From UBA3824 sp017541145 (GTDB lineage Bacteria; Bacteroidota; Bacteroidia; Bacteroidales; UBA3824), in assembly GCA_947168365.1 (NCBI GenBank), contig CAMVLO010000003.1:1-64000 (forward strand): a stretch of DNA of 64,000 nt. Reading direction: 5' to 3'. The first letter of the stretch is position 1. Every line of letters starts with the position of its first letter. The notes under the pieces are model-generated. The model was not told the DNA's origin and made no database searches. It was given only the letters and a program-made list of their open reading frames with translations. This document shows, one piece after another, positions 54,741-62,659 of this stretch. The position numbers and the translations under genes were made by a program.

Positions 54741-55358
54741 ATGTTAAAACCAAAAATAGTTAATAACGTGGTATTTGACCTTGGCGGAGTGCTATTTAAT
54801 CTCTCCGAACAAGCCACATTGGACGCATTCGAGAAAAACGGTGTGAAAAACGTCAATGAAAAATACAAGAAAATGATTGAAAGTGAATGGTTTAGAGATT
54901 TTGAAATCGGAACTATTCCGCCCGAAGAATTTAGAAACCACATGCGAAAACTAATGGAAATCGATTTGTCTGACGAAGTTTTCGATAGTTGTTGGAACGC
55001 AATGATTACGAGCTATCCTCCTATAAATAGAGCATTTCTAAGAAGGATAGCAGAAAAAAACAATCTTTACGTCTTGAGCAATACAAATGTTATTCATGTC
55101 AAGTATTTTGAACCAATTGCTAATTGGCCGAGTTATTTGTTCAAAAAAAGATATTATTCCAACGAAATTCACTTTAGAAAACCGGATTTGGAATGCTTCA
55201 ATTTTGTGGTTAACGATGCTAAAATCACACCTGAAGATACTGTGCTACTCGACGACAGAATTGACAACATCGAAAACGCAAAAAAAGCCGGTTGGAATGC
55301 AATTCATGTTAAAGAACAAAGCGCGTTATACAGAATTTTCAATTACGACACAAAGTGA
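54741..55358 (+). CDS. HAD-superfamily hydrolase
   Basis: 205 residues. HAD class IA-type phosphatase: motif I NVVFDLGGVLFNL (nucleophile in DLGG; the second Asp of the usual DxD is Gly, as in YihX-type enzymes), cap helices (about 25-95), motif II YVLSNTN (Ser/Thr), motif III Lys in FRKPDLECF, motif IV LLDDRIDNIENAKKAGW. Probable sugar-phosphate or nucleotide phosphatase. It overlaps the next gene by 4 bp (GTGA). Confidence 0.88.
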   Translation: MLKPKIVNNVVFDLGGVLFNLSEQATLDAFEKNGVKNVNEKYKKMIESEWFRDFEIGTIPPEEFRNHMRKLMEIDLSDEVFDSCWNAMITSYPPINRAFLRRIAEKNNLYVLSNTNVIHVKYFEPIANWPSYLFKKRYYSNEIHFRKPDLECFNFVVNDAKITPEDTVLLDDRIDNIENAKKAGWNAIHVKEQSALYRIFNYDTK

Positions 55359-56371
55359 AAAAAATTCTGACAATTTGTTTAATATTACTAAGCATCAGCG
55401 CATTGGCTCAAACTAGCGAAGAGAAAATGAAACTCGCAATGCAGCTGGCAGAAGAAGGTAAATTCAATGAGAGTAACAAACATCTAATTGATTTATATTC
55501 AACAAATTACATGCGTGATTTAGTTTGCTACAATCTTTCGGTAAACTATTTCTACATGAAAAATTACATCAAAGCAGAAAAATTCGCTACTGAATCCATA
55601 AAAATGAATTCAAGTTATGCGCTGCAAGCTACAGTAATCAAAGGTAAATGTCTGAGTATCAATAGAAAATACTACGATGAAGAAGAATTGTATCAAAAAA
55701 TGATTCAGAAATATCCCAAAGAATTTCTGCTGCATAATTTGCTGGGATACAATTACATAAAACAGTCAAAAACCGATAAAGCGGAAGAAGAATTTCAAAA
55801 ATCTGTAAAACTAAATCCTTTCGGATCGGAAGCTCATTTGGCATTGGGAAATATTAACAAAGACAAAGAACTGTTAATCAACAGTTTACTTTGCTATTAC
55901 TACTTTCTGATGACAGAACCGAACACAACCAGAACTCTGGAAATTGTGAGAAAAATCGGCGAAGAAATGAACTTCAAGGAAACAGATAGAGTAATCGCAC
56001 AAAAAACTTCAAAACCGGAAAATCTAAGTAAAGAAGAAAACGATTTAATTTGGGCTATGCTTTTTATCAACTCGCTGAAAACTACCAAATTAACCGATGA
56101 AAATAAGATTCCGGAAATGAAAACTTTTGTTGAAAATTCCAAATCGCTTATTACAAATATTACTGAAAGCATAGAAACTTTTGAAGGATTTTACGAAGAA
56201 TTTTATGTACAATTTTTCAGTAAGATGTTAAAAGACAATATGTTGAATGAATTTTTGTATTACAGTTTAATCAATATTTATGAGGATCTCAGCGAATCGA
56301 TTCACGGCGTAACCAAAGACAAGATGTTAAAGTTCGCAGATTTCCTTGAAACAAATACTAAGAATGAATAA
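55355..56371 (+). CDS. secreted TPR protein
   Basis: 338 residues with a GTG start that shares bases with the HAD stop codon (GTGA), indicating coupled translation. Signal peptide about 1-18 (ISALA-QT). TPR-like helices from about 20 to 170, best in DLVCYNLSVNYFYMKNYIKAEKFATESI and LLGYNYIKQSKTDKAEEEFQKSVKL (conserved A/G/Y spacing). The rest (about 190-338) is helical and unrecognised. Likely periplasmic scaffold; role unknown. Confidence 0.8.
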   Translation: MKKILTICLILLSISALAQTSEEKMKLAMQLAEEGKFNESNKHLIDLYSTNYMRDLVCYNLSVNYFYMKNYIKAEKFATESIKMNSSYALQATVIKGKCLSINRKYYDEEELYQKMIQKYPKEFLLHNLLGYNYIKQSKTDKAEEEFQKSVKLNPFGSEAHLALGNINKDKELLINSLLCYYYFLMTEPNTTRTLEIVRKIGEEMNFKETDRVIAQKTSKPENLSKEENDLIWAMLFINSLKTTKLTDENKIPEMKTFVENSKSLITNITESIETFEGFYEEFYVQFFSKMLKDNMLNEFLYYSLINIYEDLSESIHGVTKDKMLKFADFLETNTKNE

Positions 56372-56441
56372 ATAATTGTAAGATTGAAAAAAATTTTGAA
56401 TTATTTAATCAAATGATTTAAGAAACTGTCAACAAAAAATT

Positions 56442-56471
56442 TTTGTCAGAAACAAAATCTTTATACATTTG
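56442..56471 (+). promoter_or_regulatory. promoter of the PHA-system-like gene
   Basis: TTTG (56442-56445), 18 bases, TACATTTG (56464-56471), 33 bases before ATG 56504. Confidence 0.6.
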
Positions 56472-56503
56472 TAAAAACAATAAAAATTCAAATTAAAGAA
56501 AAT

Positions 56504-56797
56504 ATGGAAGTACAAGTAAATCACAACTACACCGAAGCTGAGGCTTTGGAAAAAATGAAAACATTTTTGGGTAAGTTGAAAGAAGAATACAGCGACAAAG
56601 TTGATAATATAAACGAAAATTGGGAAGGAAATTCCGGCAGTTATTCATGCAATTTCAGCGGAATGAAATTGGAAGGAAATATCAAAGTAACTGACGGAAA
56701 GGTAGTTGTAAACGGTAAAATACCGTTTTTCGCTATGCCGTTTTCGTCAGTTATTGAAAGTACAATCAAGAATGAAATTGATAAAGTATTGAAATAA
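56504..56797 (+). CDS. polyhydroxyalkanoic acid system-type small protein
   Basis: 97 residues. Matches the small family annotated as polyhydroxyalkanoic acid system protein (PHA_gran_rgn): EALEKMKTFLGKLKEEYSD helix, the beta hairpin YSCNFSGMKLEGNIKVTDGKVVV and hydrophobic IPFFAMPFSSVIESTIKNEI. No PHA synthase or phasin gene is near, so the name should not be read as function. Convergent with the MORN gene 17 bp away. Confidence 0.8.
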   Translation: MEVQVNHNYTEAEALEKMKTFLGKLKEEYSDKVDNINENWEGNSGSYSCNFSGMKLEGNIKVTDGKVVVNGKIPFFAMPFSSVIESTIKNEIDKVLK

Positions 56798-56813
56798 AAT
56801 TTTTTACTTAACT

Positions 56814-58358
56814 TTATTTTTTCGGCATTTGTGCGCCGTCTACTTTCACAATTTCACCTTGTGAATATTCGATATCAAAATCCAAAAGGCCGTCTTCATC
56901 GTAAATTCGCCATTGTCCGTCTTCCTTGCCGCTCATGTATTGACCGTCGATGTGAATTTTGCCGGACTCAAAATACTCGCGATATTTACCGTGAAGATTG
57001 CCTTGTAAATATTTTGCTTCAACTTTCAGCTTGTTGGACGGCAAATAGTAAACTTTGTAATCACCTTGCAAGGTTCCGAACTTGAAATTTTCGTAAACAA
57101 GTGCATCGCCGGTTTTGGTTGTCCACATCCCGTCTTTCTCTCCTTCGGTAAAAATTCCGGTCTGAAGCGAATCGCCCAAAACTGTAAGTTCATAATAATC
57201 ACCTTCTTCCAAGCCGTTAACATAATTTTCTACACGTCTGATATTTCCATTCGGATAATACCAAACCCATTTGCCTTCAGGTTTTCCGTCTTTGTAAACG
57301 CCTTGTTGCTCGGTAGCTCCGTCACTAAAATAGAAAATCCATTCACCTTCGCGTTTACCGTTTTTGTAAATTCCTTTGCCGGAAATTGCACCGATGGAAT
57401 CAAACAAAGTCCACTTGCCTTGCTCTCGTCCGCGACCGTCCACAATACCGTCGGCAATTTTTTTACCTTCGTCGTTGTAAGTTACAGCTCCGTTTATTTT
57501 ACCCTTCTCGTTGTACGTACGATGAACGCCAACCGGAATAGAATCTTTGTAAGCACCTGATTTCTTGAGAGTACCGTCGGCATAAAACTCGTTTTTTACT
57601 TTTACATTGTTTTGCGAAGATGCCAATGAATTTTTGTTTTCTACAACGCGCTTGCCGTTTATCCAACGCTCAATTTTTACTTCACGGCCTCGAGTATCAA
57701 ATTCTCGGTAATAACCGTTGAGCAAATCATCTTTGTAGTAACACTCCGTTCTTACCTTTTTGTCGGGATAAAAGGTCTTAAAAACACCTTGTTTCAGACC
57801 TTTTTCATCAAGACGATTAAGAATATCTTTATCGACAAGATCTCCGTATTTATACGTCAAAATTGCGACGATGTCTCCTTTGTCGTTATATTGATATCCT
57901 TCGCCATGTTTTCTGTCGTCTTTATATGGAATTTCGGTGTTTAAAAGACCTTTCTCGTAATAAAATGAAAATCCTTGTTTCTTGTCGTCACGATAGAGTT
58001 CCTTGGCTTTCGGCACATTGTGTTTTACTGAATCCTGATATGTGGTGTAAGTAACAGAATAACCGTTTTTTTTACCGTAATTGTAATTGATAAGGCTTGT
58101 TGTATCGCCGGTCTCATCAAAAAACAGCCAAACACTGTCCAATTCGTAATTAACACGGTTGCCTGCCGATTTTAATACGCCGTTGGGATAATATGTCTTC
58201 CAAAATCCGTCAGGTTTACCGTTTCTAAGCGTTCCTTCGCTGGAAATGCTGCCGTCGGGATAATAAAACTTGTTATAGCCATTGGTTAATATTTGGTTTT
58301 GACCGTATGATAAGGCTGCTAATACACTCATCATCAATAGCATACAAACCTTTTTCAT
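56814..58358 (-). CDS. large secreted MORN-repeat protein (YwqK-like)
   Basis: 514 residues. Signal peptide (about 1-19, LAALSYG-QN). At least fifteen MORN_2 repeats from about 24 to 505, such as GFWKTYYPNGVLKSAGNRVN, GEWIFYFSDGATEQQGVYKD and GKWVWYYPNGNIRRVENYVN, giving an extended beta-hairpin rod. Envelope scaffold is a reasonable guess; the antitoxin label of the family is not supported by any adjacent toxin. Paralogue of 49172-50122. It follows nothing closely on its strand apart from nadA, 36 bp upstream, so the two may be co-transcribed. Confidence 0.85.
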   Translation of the reverse strand: MKKVCMLLMMSVLAALSYGQNQILTNGYNKFYYPDGSISSEGTLRNGKPDGFWKTYYPNGVLKSAGNRVNYELDSVWLFFDETGDTTSLINYNYGKKNGYSVTYTTYQDSVKHNVPKAKELYRDDKKQGFSFYYEKGLLNTEIPYKDDRKHGEGYQYNDKGDIVAILTYKYGDLVDKDILNRLDEKGLKQGVFKTFYPDKKVRTECYYKDDLLNGYYREFDTRGREVKIERWINGKRVVENKNSLASSQNNVKVKNEFYADGTLKKSGAYKDSIPVGVHRTYNEKGKINGAVTYNDEGKKIADGIVDGRGREQGKWTLFDSIGAISGKGIYKNGKREGEWIFYFSDGATEQQGVYKDGKPEGKWVWYYPNGNIRRVENYVNGLEEGDYYELTVLGDSLQTGIFTEGEKDGMWTTKTGDALVYENFKFGTLQGDYKVYYLPSNKLKVEAKYLQGNLHGKYREYFESGKIHIDGQYMSGKEDGQWRIYDEDGLLDFDIEYSQGEIVKVDGAQMPKK

Positions 58359-58394
58359 AGTAAAAAAAAATGTTGATTATTAGTTTTAAATAAG

Positions 58395-59381
58395 TTACTT
58401 ACTCATCTCCATCATTCTGTTGATACAGATTTGGGCTTTTTCGCCGAGCTCTTTCGGAATATCAACTTCAGGAAATTCGTATTTCAAAGTTAAATAAATT
58501 TTCTGAATTGTATTTCGTTTCATATTAATGCACACATTGAGCGGTCGGCCGTTAACATTTGGAACAGGAATAAATGTTTTCTGCGGACTTCTCTTTTTCA
58601 TTTCATAAAAAATACCGGGTTCGGTAGCAACGATAAATTCCTGAGCATCAAGTTCATAACTTTTCTTGAGTAGGAGAGAGGTTGCTCCGATAACATCGGC
58701 TTGTTCCAAAATAGTTTCCGGACATTCAGGATGCGCAAGTACCACAGCATTAGGATGTTGAGTTTTTAACTCACGAAGTTTTTCTGGATCGAAATGGTCG
58801 TGAACATGACATCCGCCTTGCCAAACAACAAAATTTTCGCGGCCGGTAACTTTCTTAATATAATTACCAAGGTTTTTATCCGGACCGAAAATCACTTTTT
58901 CATCTGCGGGCAATTGCGAAACAATTTTTTGCGCATTAGAAGAAGTTACTACAATATCAGTCAAAGCTTTTACTTCGGCTGTTGTGTTTACGTAAGAAAT
59001 CACAGTATGATCGGGATATTGTTTTTTGAATTCGGCGAGAGATTTCTCGTTGATAGAATCTGCCAACGAACAACTTGTAGCTAAATCCGGAATTAACACT
59101 TTCTTGTTGGGACACAGCACTTTAGCAGTTTCAGCCATGAAATGTACGCCCGCAAAAAGAATTATATCAGCCTGAGTTTTAGCAGCTTGCTGAGCCAATC
59201 CTAAACTATCGCCGGTATAATCTGCAATTTCCTGCACTTCGTCTGTAGTATAATAGTGCGCCAAAATTACAGCATTTTTTTCCTTTTTCATTTTAGCGAT
59301 TTCAGCCTTCAAATCTAATCCTTCCGGAATGGGCATATCAATATGTCCGTTTTTCAAATTCGGTTTTATAACTTCTGCCAT
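58395..59381 (-). CDS. nadA: quinolinate synthase
   Basis: NadA condenses iminoaspartate with dihydroxyacetone phosphate to quinolinate for NAD synthesis; oxygen-sensitive 4Fe-4S enzyme. 328 residues. Motifs: LAHYYTTDEVQEIADYTGDSL (about 40-60), GVHFMAETAKVLCPNKKVL, LATSCSLADSI (probable cluster Cys), WQGGCHVHDHF, VLAHPECPETI (cluster Cys) and GRPLNVCINMKRNT, where relatives have the third cluster Cys. nadB and nadC are not in view. It borders the predicted oriC. Confidence 0.95.
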   Translation of the reverse strand: MAEVIKPNLKNGHIDMPIPEGLDLKAEIAKMKKEKNAVILAHYYTTDEVQEIADYTGDSLGLAQQAAKTQADIILFAGVHFMAETAKVLCPNKKVLIPDLATSCSLADSINEKSLAEFKKQYPDHTVISYVNTTAEVKALTDIVVTSSNAQKIVSQLPADEKVIFGPDKNLGNYIKKVTGRENFVVWQGGCHVHDHFDPEKLRELKTQHPNAVVLAHPECPETILEQADVIGATSLLLKKSYELDAQEFIVATEPGIFYEMKKRSPQKTFIPVPNVNGRPLNVCINMKRNTIQKIYLTLKYEFPEVDIPKELGEKAQICINRMMEMSK

Positions 59382-59925
59382 AGTTCTTAAATAATAATTA
59401 TATTTTTTAATTTAATTTTTTTTTGATGATTATTATTGCCTGTTGATATTGTGGATAACTTTTTTCTTTAACTTTGCAATGGTGTGTAAACACACACTTA
59501 TTCACTTTTTTCAACAGTTGATGTTAATATTAAATCGTTGTTTTATAGTTGATTACAGAAGTTATCCACATTATGCACTTTCGTTGATTGTTAGTGTTGA
59601 TGTTGATAACTCAATCACGGTTTAAAATTATAAAATTGTTGATTTGTTTGTGGATTATTTGTTGATAAAAAATGAAAATTGTGGATAATTCGTAATTTTG
59701 AACCGAATTTATTTTTTATCCACAACTTGTAAACAAACAATCAACTCTTAATTCACAACCGTTGTTGATAACTCTTGTAAGTTTTTGATATTTAGTAAGT
59801 TATATTGTTTATAACTATTTGCTAAATTCTTAATTTTCAATTATTTGACTTTTTTTGCTGTCAAATAGTTATCAACAATTAGTGTTTTGGTATATATTTT
59901 GTTTTAAACATAAATTTGTATTAGT
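59382..59925. other. oriC: predicted chromosomal replication origin (oriC)
   Basis: The 544-bp gap between nadA and rpiB holds four perfect DnaA boxes TTATCCACA or its complement at 59450-59458 (-), 59562-59570 (+), 59680-59688 (-) and 59716-59724 (+). One-mismatch boxes are at 59498-59506 (TTATTCACT), 59571-59579 (TTATGCACT), 59649-59657, 59749-59757 and several TTATCAACA/TGTTGATAA sites (59600-59609, 59763-59771, 59869-59877). A very AT-rich stretch at 59780-59870 could be the unwinding element. dnaA is not in the window; dnaG is 5 kb to the left. Confidence 0.87.
59886..59918 (+). promoter_or_regulatory. rpiB promoter
   Basis: TTTG (59886-59889), 21 bases, TAAATTTG (59911-59918). The start codon at 59926 is only 8 bases further, so the transcript would be nearly leaderless. 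Confidence 0.65.
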
Positions 59926-60366
59926 ATGAAAATCAGTAAATTAGTTATGGCTTGCGACCATGCGGGCTACGAACTTAAGCTTTTCCTCAAGGATTACCTT
60001 CAGAAGAAAGGTTATACCGTTGAAGACAAGGGTACAGACTCTGCTGAGAGCTGTGATTACGCAGATTATGCTCATCCTCTGGCTTTGGAAGTTGAGAAAA
60101 ATCCTGAATTTTATGGTATTACTATCTGCGGTAGCGGCAATGGTATTTCTATTACGGCCAACAAACATCAAGGAATTCGTGCTGCGTTGTGTTGGAATGA
60201 TGAAATTGCCCGTCTTGCCCGTGCTCACAACGATGCCAACGTACTTTCTTTGCCGGCTCGTTTCATCTCTAAAGATGAAGCTGTGAAAATTCTTGATACT
60301 TTCTTGAGTACAGAATTTGACGGTGGTCGTCATCAACGCAGAATCGAAAAAATTCCTGTGAAATAA
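59926..60366 (+). CDS. rpiB: ribose-5-phosphate isomerase B
   Basis: Interconverts ribose 5-phosphate and ribulose 5-phosphate (pentose phosphate pathway). 146 residues. LacAB/RpiB fold with MACDHAGYELK (Asp11, His12 phosphate/substrate binding), YADYAHPLA, the active-site ICGSGNGISITANK (catalytic Cys68), CWNDEIARLARAHNDANVLSL and a C-terminal GGRHQRRIEKI. Begins just to the right of oriC and reads away from it. 3 bp separate its stop from that of the convergent VanZ-like gene. Confidence 0.96.
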   Translation: MKISKLVMACDHAGYELKLFLKDYLQKKGYTVEDKGTDSAESCDYADYAHPLALEVEKNPEFYGITICGSGNGISITANKHQGIRAALCWNDEIARLARAHNDANVLSLPARFISKDEAVKILDTFLSTEFDGGRHQRRIEKIPVK

Positions 60367-60369
60367 TTT

Positions 60370-60750
60370 TTATTTGTAAATTCTGGTTATCAGATATTTA
60401 GACATCAATATGCCTAAATACGCACCTAAGATGTCAGCTGCAAGATCCCACAGATCAAAGCTTCTCCATGGTTCAAAATATTGAATTACTTCGATTGTAA
60501 AACCAAATAGTGCGCTGATAATCAGAATTTTTATTTTGTTTGAAAGTTCAACGTATCGTGTCTCTATACAAATTAATGCTGTAAGTATCATAAAAATTAC
60601 GCAATGAACTATTTTGTCGAAATGTGGAATTTGTAAATGAAAACTGTCTTTATCCATTTTCGGCATGTCTATTTTTATTGTACAGCATACAAGCATTATT
60701 GTTACCCACAATATGCTGTATTTGTATTTTAATAATATTTTTATCATCAT
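60370..60750 (-). CDS. VanZ-like membrane protein
   Basis: 126 residues with four membrane helices (about 10-25, 44-61, 70-88, 104-120). VanZ-like pattern: HFDKIVHCVIFMILTALI (about 44-61) and EVIQYFEPWRSFDLWDLAADILGAYLGI (about 87-114), where E, R, D and the D/G pairs are conserved. Named after the teicoplanin-resistance protein, but most family members have no known link to resistance. Its ATG overlaps that of hemW on the opposite strand by two bases. Confidence 0.85.
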   Translation of the reverse strand: MMIKILLKYKYSILWVTIMLVCCTIKIDMPKMDKDSFHLQIPHFDKIVHCVIFMILTALICIETRYVELSNKIKILIISALFGFTIEVIQYFEPWRSFDLWDLAADILGAYLGILMSKYLITRIYK

Positions 60751-61882
60751 GTCAGGTTTATATATTCATATTCCTTTTTGTGTTAGGAAATGTGGTTATT
60801 GCGATTTTTACTCTGTAAGAGCAAGCAAAGATAGTGAATTAGTACAACATTTCATAGATAATCTTCTTACTGAAATATCTTTTAAATCTTATCTTTTTAA
60901 AAATGAGATTGTTGATACTGTTTACTTTGGCGGTGGTACACCATCGTTCATTTCGTTTTCGTATATCGAAAGGATTTTCAGTTGTTTGACAAAATATTAC
61001 AATCTTAATCCCGATTTGGAGTGTACGATTGAGATTAACCCTGAGCATGCCACTGATGAATATTTCAGACAGATGCGTTCTTCCGGGTTTATCAACAGAT
61101 TGTCAACAGGTTTTCAGGCTATGGACGACCAAGGTTTGAAATATCTTGGTAGAAATCATTCCGTTTCAGATAATTATCGTTATCTTGATTTATGTTCAAA
61201 ATATGATTTCAGTAATTTTTCGGTTGATTATATTTTTGGTTACGAAACTCTTGAAAATAAAGAAATTGAACGTTCTTTCAAGATTTTTTCCGATTATAAT
61301 ATTCCTCATATTTCGGCTTATAGTCTTGGTATTGAGGATAATACGCCTTTTGCAAAGAAACTTGCGAGCGGAATTATTCACCGTCCTGATGATGATTTCT
61401 TTTTACAACAATTCAAACTTGTTCACAATTTGCTTGAATCGTTTGGTTATCAACATTATGAAATTTCAAATTATTCGCTTCCGGGGATGTATTCGCGTCA
61501 CAATTCCAACTATTGGGACTTTGTTCCGTATTTAGGTTTTGGACCTTCTGCTCATTCTTTTTACAATAATTCCCGCAGTTGGAATGCCCGAAAACTTGTT
61601 GATTATTCCAAGCAAATCTCTGAAAAACAGTTATATACAGAAAACGAGATTTTAAATCAGGATGATAATTTCAACGAATACGTTATGCTGAAGTTCAGAA
61701 CGTTTAAAGGTGTTGATATTTCCTGTTTAAAATCCCGTTTCCCGAAATATTTTGATCATTTTATGAAAATTCTTCATCGTAAAGATTTAGTTGATTATTT
61801 TGACTTTACTGATGATTATGTCAAGTTGACGTTGGATGGAATTTTCATTTCTGATTACATCATTTCTGAATTTTTTGTTTAG
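60749..61882 (+). CDS. hemW: HemW, radical SAM heme chaperone
   Basis: 377 residues from ATG 60749 (MSGLYIHIPFCVRKCGYCDF); an upstream in-frame extension of 28 residues lacks family similarity and would lie inside the vanZ-like gene. The 4Fe-4S radical SAM triad CVRKCGYC, YFGGGTPSF, TIEINPEH, GFQAMDDQGLKYLGRNHS and YSLGIEDNTPF (about 191-201) are the HemW/HemN pattern. HemW lacks the extra cysteine of true HemN coproporphyrinogen dehydrogenases and delivers heme; I cannot exclude other roles. Convergent with the DUF481 gene, overlapping by 4 bp. Confidence 0.92.
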   Translation: MSGLYIHIPFCVRKCGYCDFYSVRASKDSELVQHFIDNLLTEISFKSYLFKNEIVDTVYFGGGTPSFISFSYIERIFSCLTKYYNLNPDLECTIEINPEHATDEYFRQMRSSGFINRLSTGFQAMDDQGLKYLGRNHSVSDNYRYLDLCSKYDFSNFSVDYIFGYETLENKEIERSFKIFSDYNIPHISAYSLGIEDNTPFAKKLASGIIHRPDDDFFLQQFKLVHNLLESFGYQHYEISNYSLPGMYSRHNSNYWDFVPYLGFGPSAHSFYNNSRSWNARKLVDYSKQISEKQLYTENEILNQDDNFNEYVMLKFRTFKGVDISCLKSRFPKYFDHFMKILHRKDLVDYFDFTDDYVKLTLDGIFISDYIISEFFV

Positions 61883-62613
61883 AGTTTCAGTTTCAGAGTA
61901 ACATCTGTTGTCATATCGTAATGTTTGTAATCATCTGTTGGTAATTTGCTTCTGTATTCATAGTTGTAACCAATTTCCAACGAAAGTTTTGTAGTGATTT
62001 TTGTTACTAACTTTGTTGTAGATGAAATTAAGTAATCATCAAATTCTTTCAACGACGGTTGATAAAATGTATAATGTAATAGTGAAACATTTTCACCAAA
62101 TTTCTGTTTTATTTTTGGTCTGATTGACAAACGCCAAACTTCGTTGTTCAATTCATTTTCTTCGGGAGTGTAGTCAACATTATCATAAACTATCGCTGTG
62201 CTTATTGAATAATCGCAAGTATCAGGTTTAGTCCAGATTCTGAGTTTCACACCTACTAAACCGCTGACTTTTAAGTCGTAACCTTTATATTTGTTGCTTA
62301 CTGTTTCCATTGCGATAAAAGGCGACCATCTGTTGTATTGATACCAGTCGAATTTTATTCCGGTGTTGATACCTTTGTTGGTTTCTTTACCGTCTTCTTT
62401 TTGATACACAAATTTGTAATTCACATTTGCAGTTATTATACTGTCGTTTCGTTGTAGTTCTGAGGAATTTTTTAAACTGAAGTTGTCTACGTTTCCGGAG
62501 TTTTGAGACATACCTACGCCCATTTCAAAATTCCACTTTTTTTTCTCTTGTGCATTTGCTGTAATTCCTAACATTATCATTATCAGCAAACTAATAAATT
62601 TTGATAGTTTCAT
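61879..62613 (-). CDS. DUF481 outer-membrane-type protein
   Basis: 244 residues. Signal peptide about 1-21 (GITANA-QE). The rest shows the alternating beta-strand text of a small barrel, with WNFEMGVGMSQNSGNVDNF, TANVNYKFVYQKEDGKETN and the C-terminal LSLEIGYNYEYRSKLPTDDYKHYD...LKLKL, typical for DUF481/YdiY-like proteins. Probably an outer-membrane beta-barrel of unknown role. Its stop codon overlaps that of hemW. Confidence 0.8.
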   Translation of the reverse strand: MKLSKFISLLIMIMLGITANAQEKKKWNFEMGVGMSQNSGNVDNFSLKNSSELQRNDSIITANVNYKFVYQKEDGKETNKGINTGIKFDWYQYNRWSPFIAMETVSNKYKGYDLKVSGLVGVKLRIWTKPDTCDYSISTAIVYDNVDYTPEENELNNEVWRLSIRPKIKQKFGENVSLLHYTFYQPSLKEFDDYLISSTTKLVTKITTKLSLEIGYNYEYRSKLPTDDYKHYDMTTDVTLKLKL

Positions 62614-62631
62614 TATTTAAATTTTTCTTTG

Positions 62632-62639
62632 TAAATTTG
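62632..62639 (+). promoter_or_regulatory. -7 element of the flippase gene
   Basis: TAAATTTG 20 bases before ATG 62660, in the 46-bp space between divergent genes. Confidence 0.5.
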
Positions 62640-62659
62640 CAAAAATTTTTTTCTAAGTC

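Noticed and set aside
49172..58358. Toxin-antitoxin loci suggested by the YwqK name
   Set aside because: Both MORN proteins have signal peptides and no toxin-like gene is adjacent.
60665..60748. 28-residue N-terminal extension of HemW
   Set aside because: It is antisense to the vanZ-like gene and the HemW family starts at the MSGLYIHIPFC segment.
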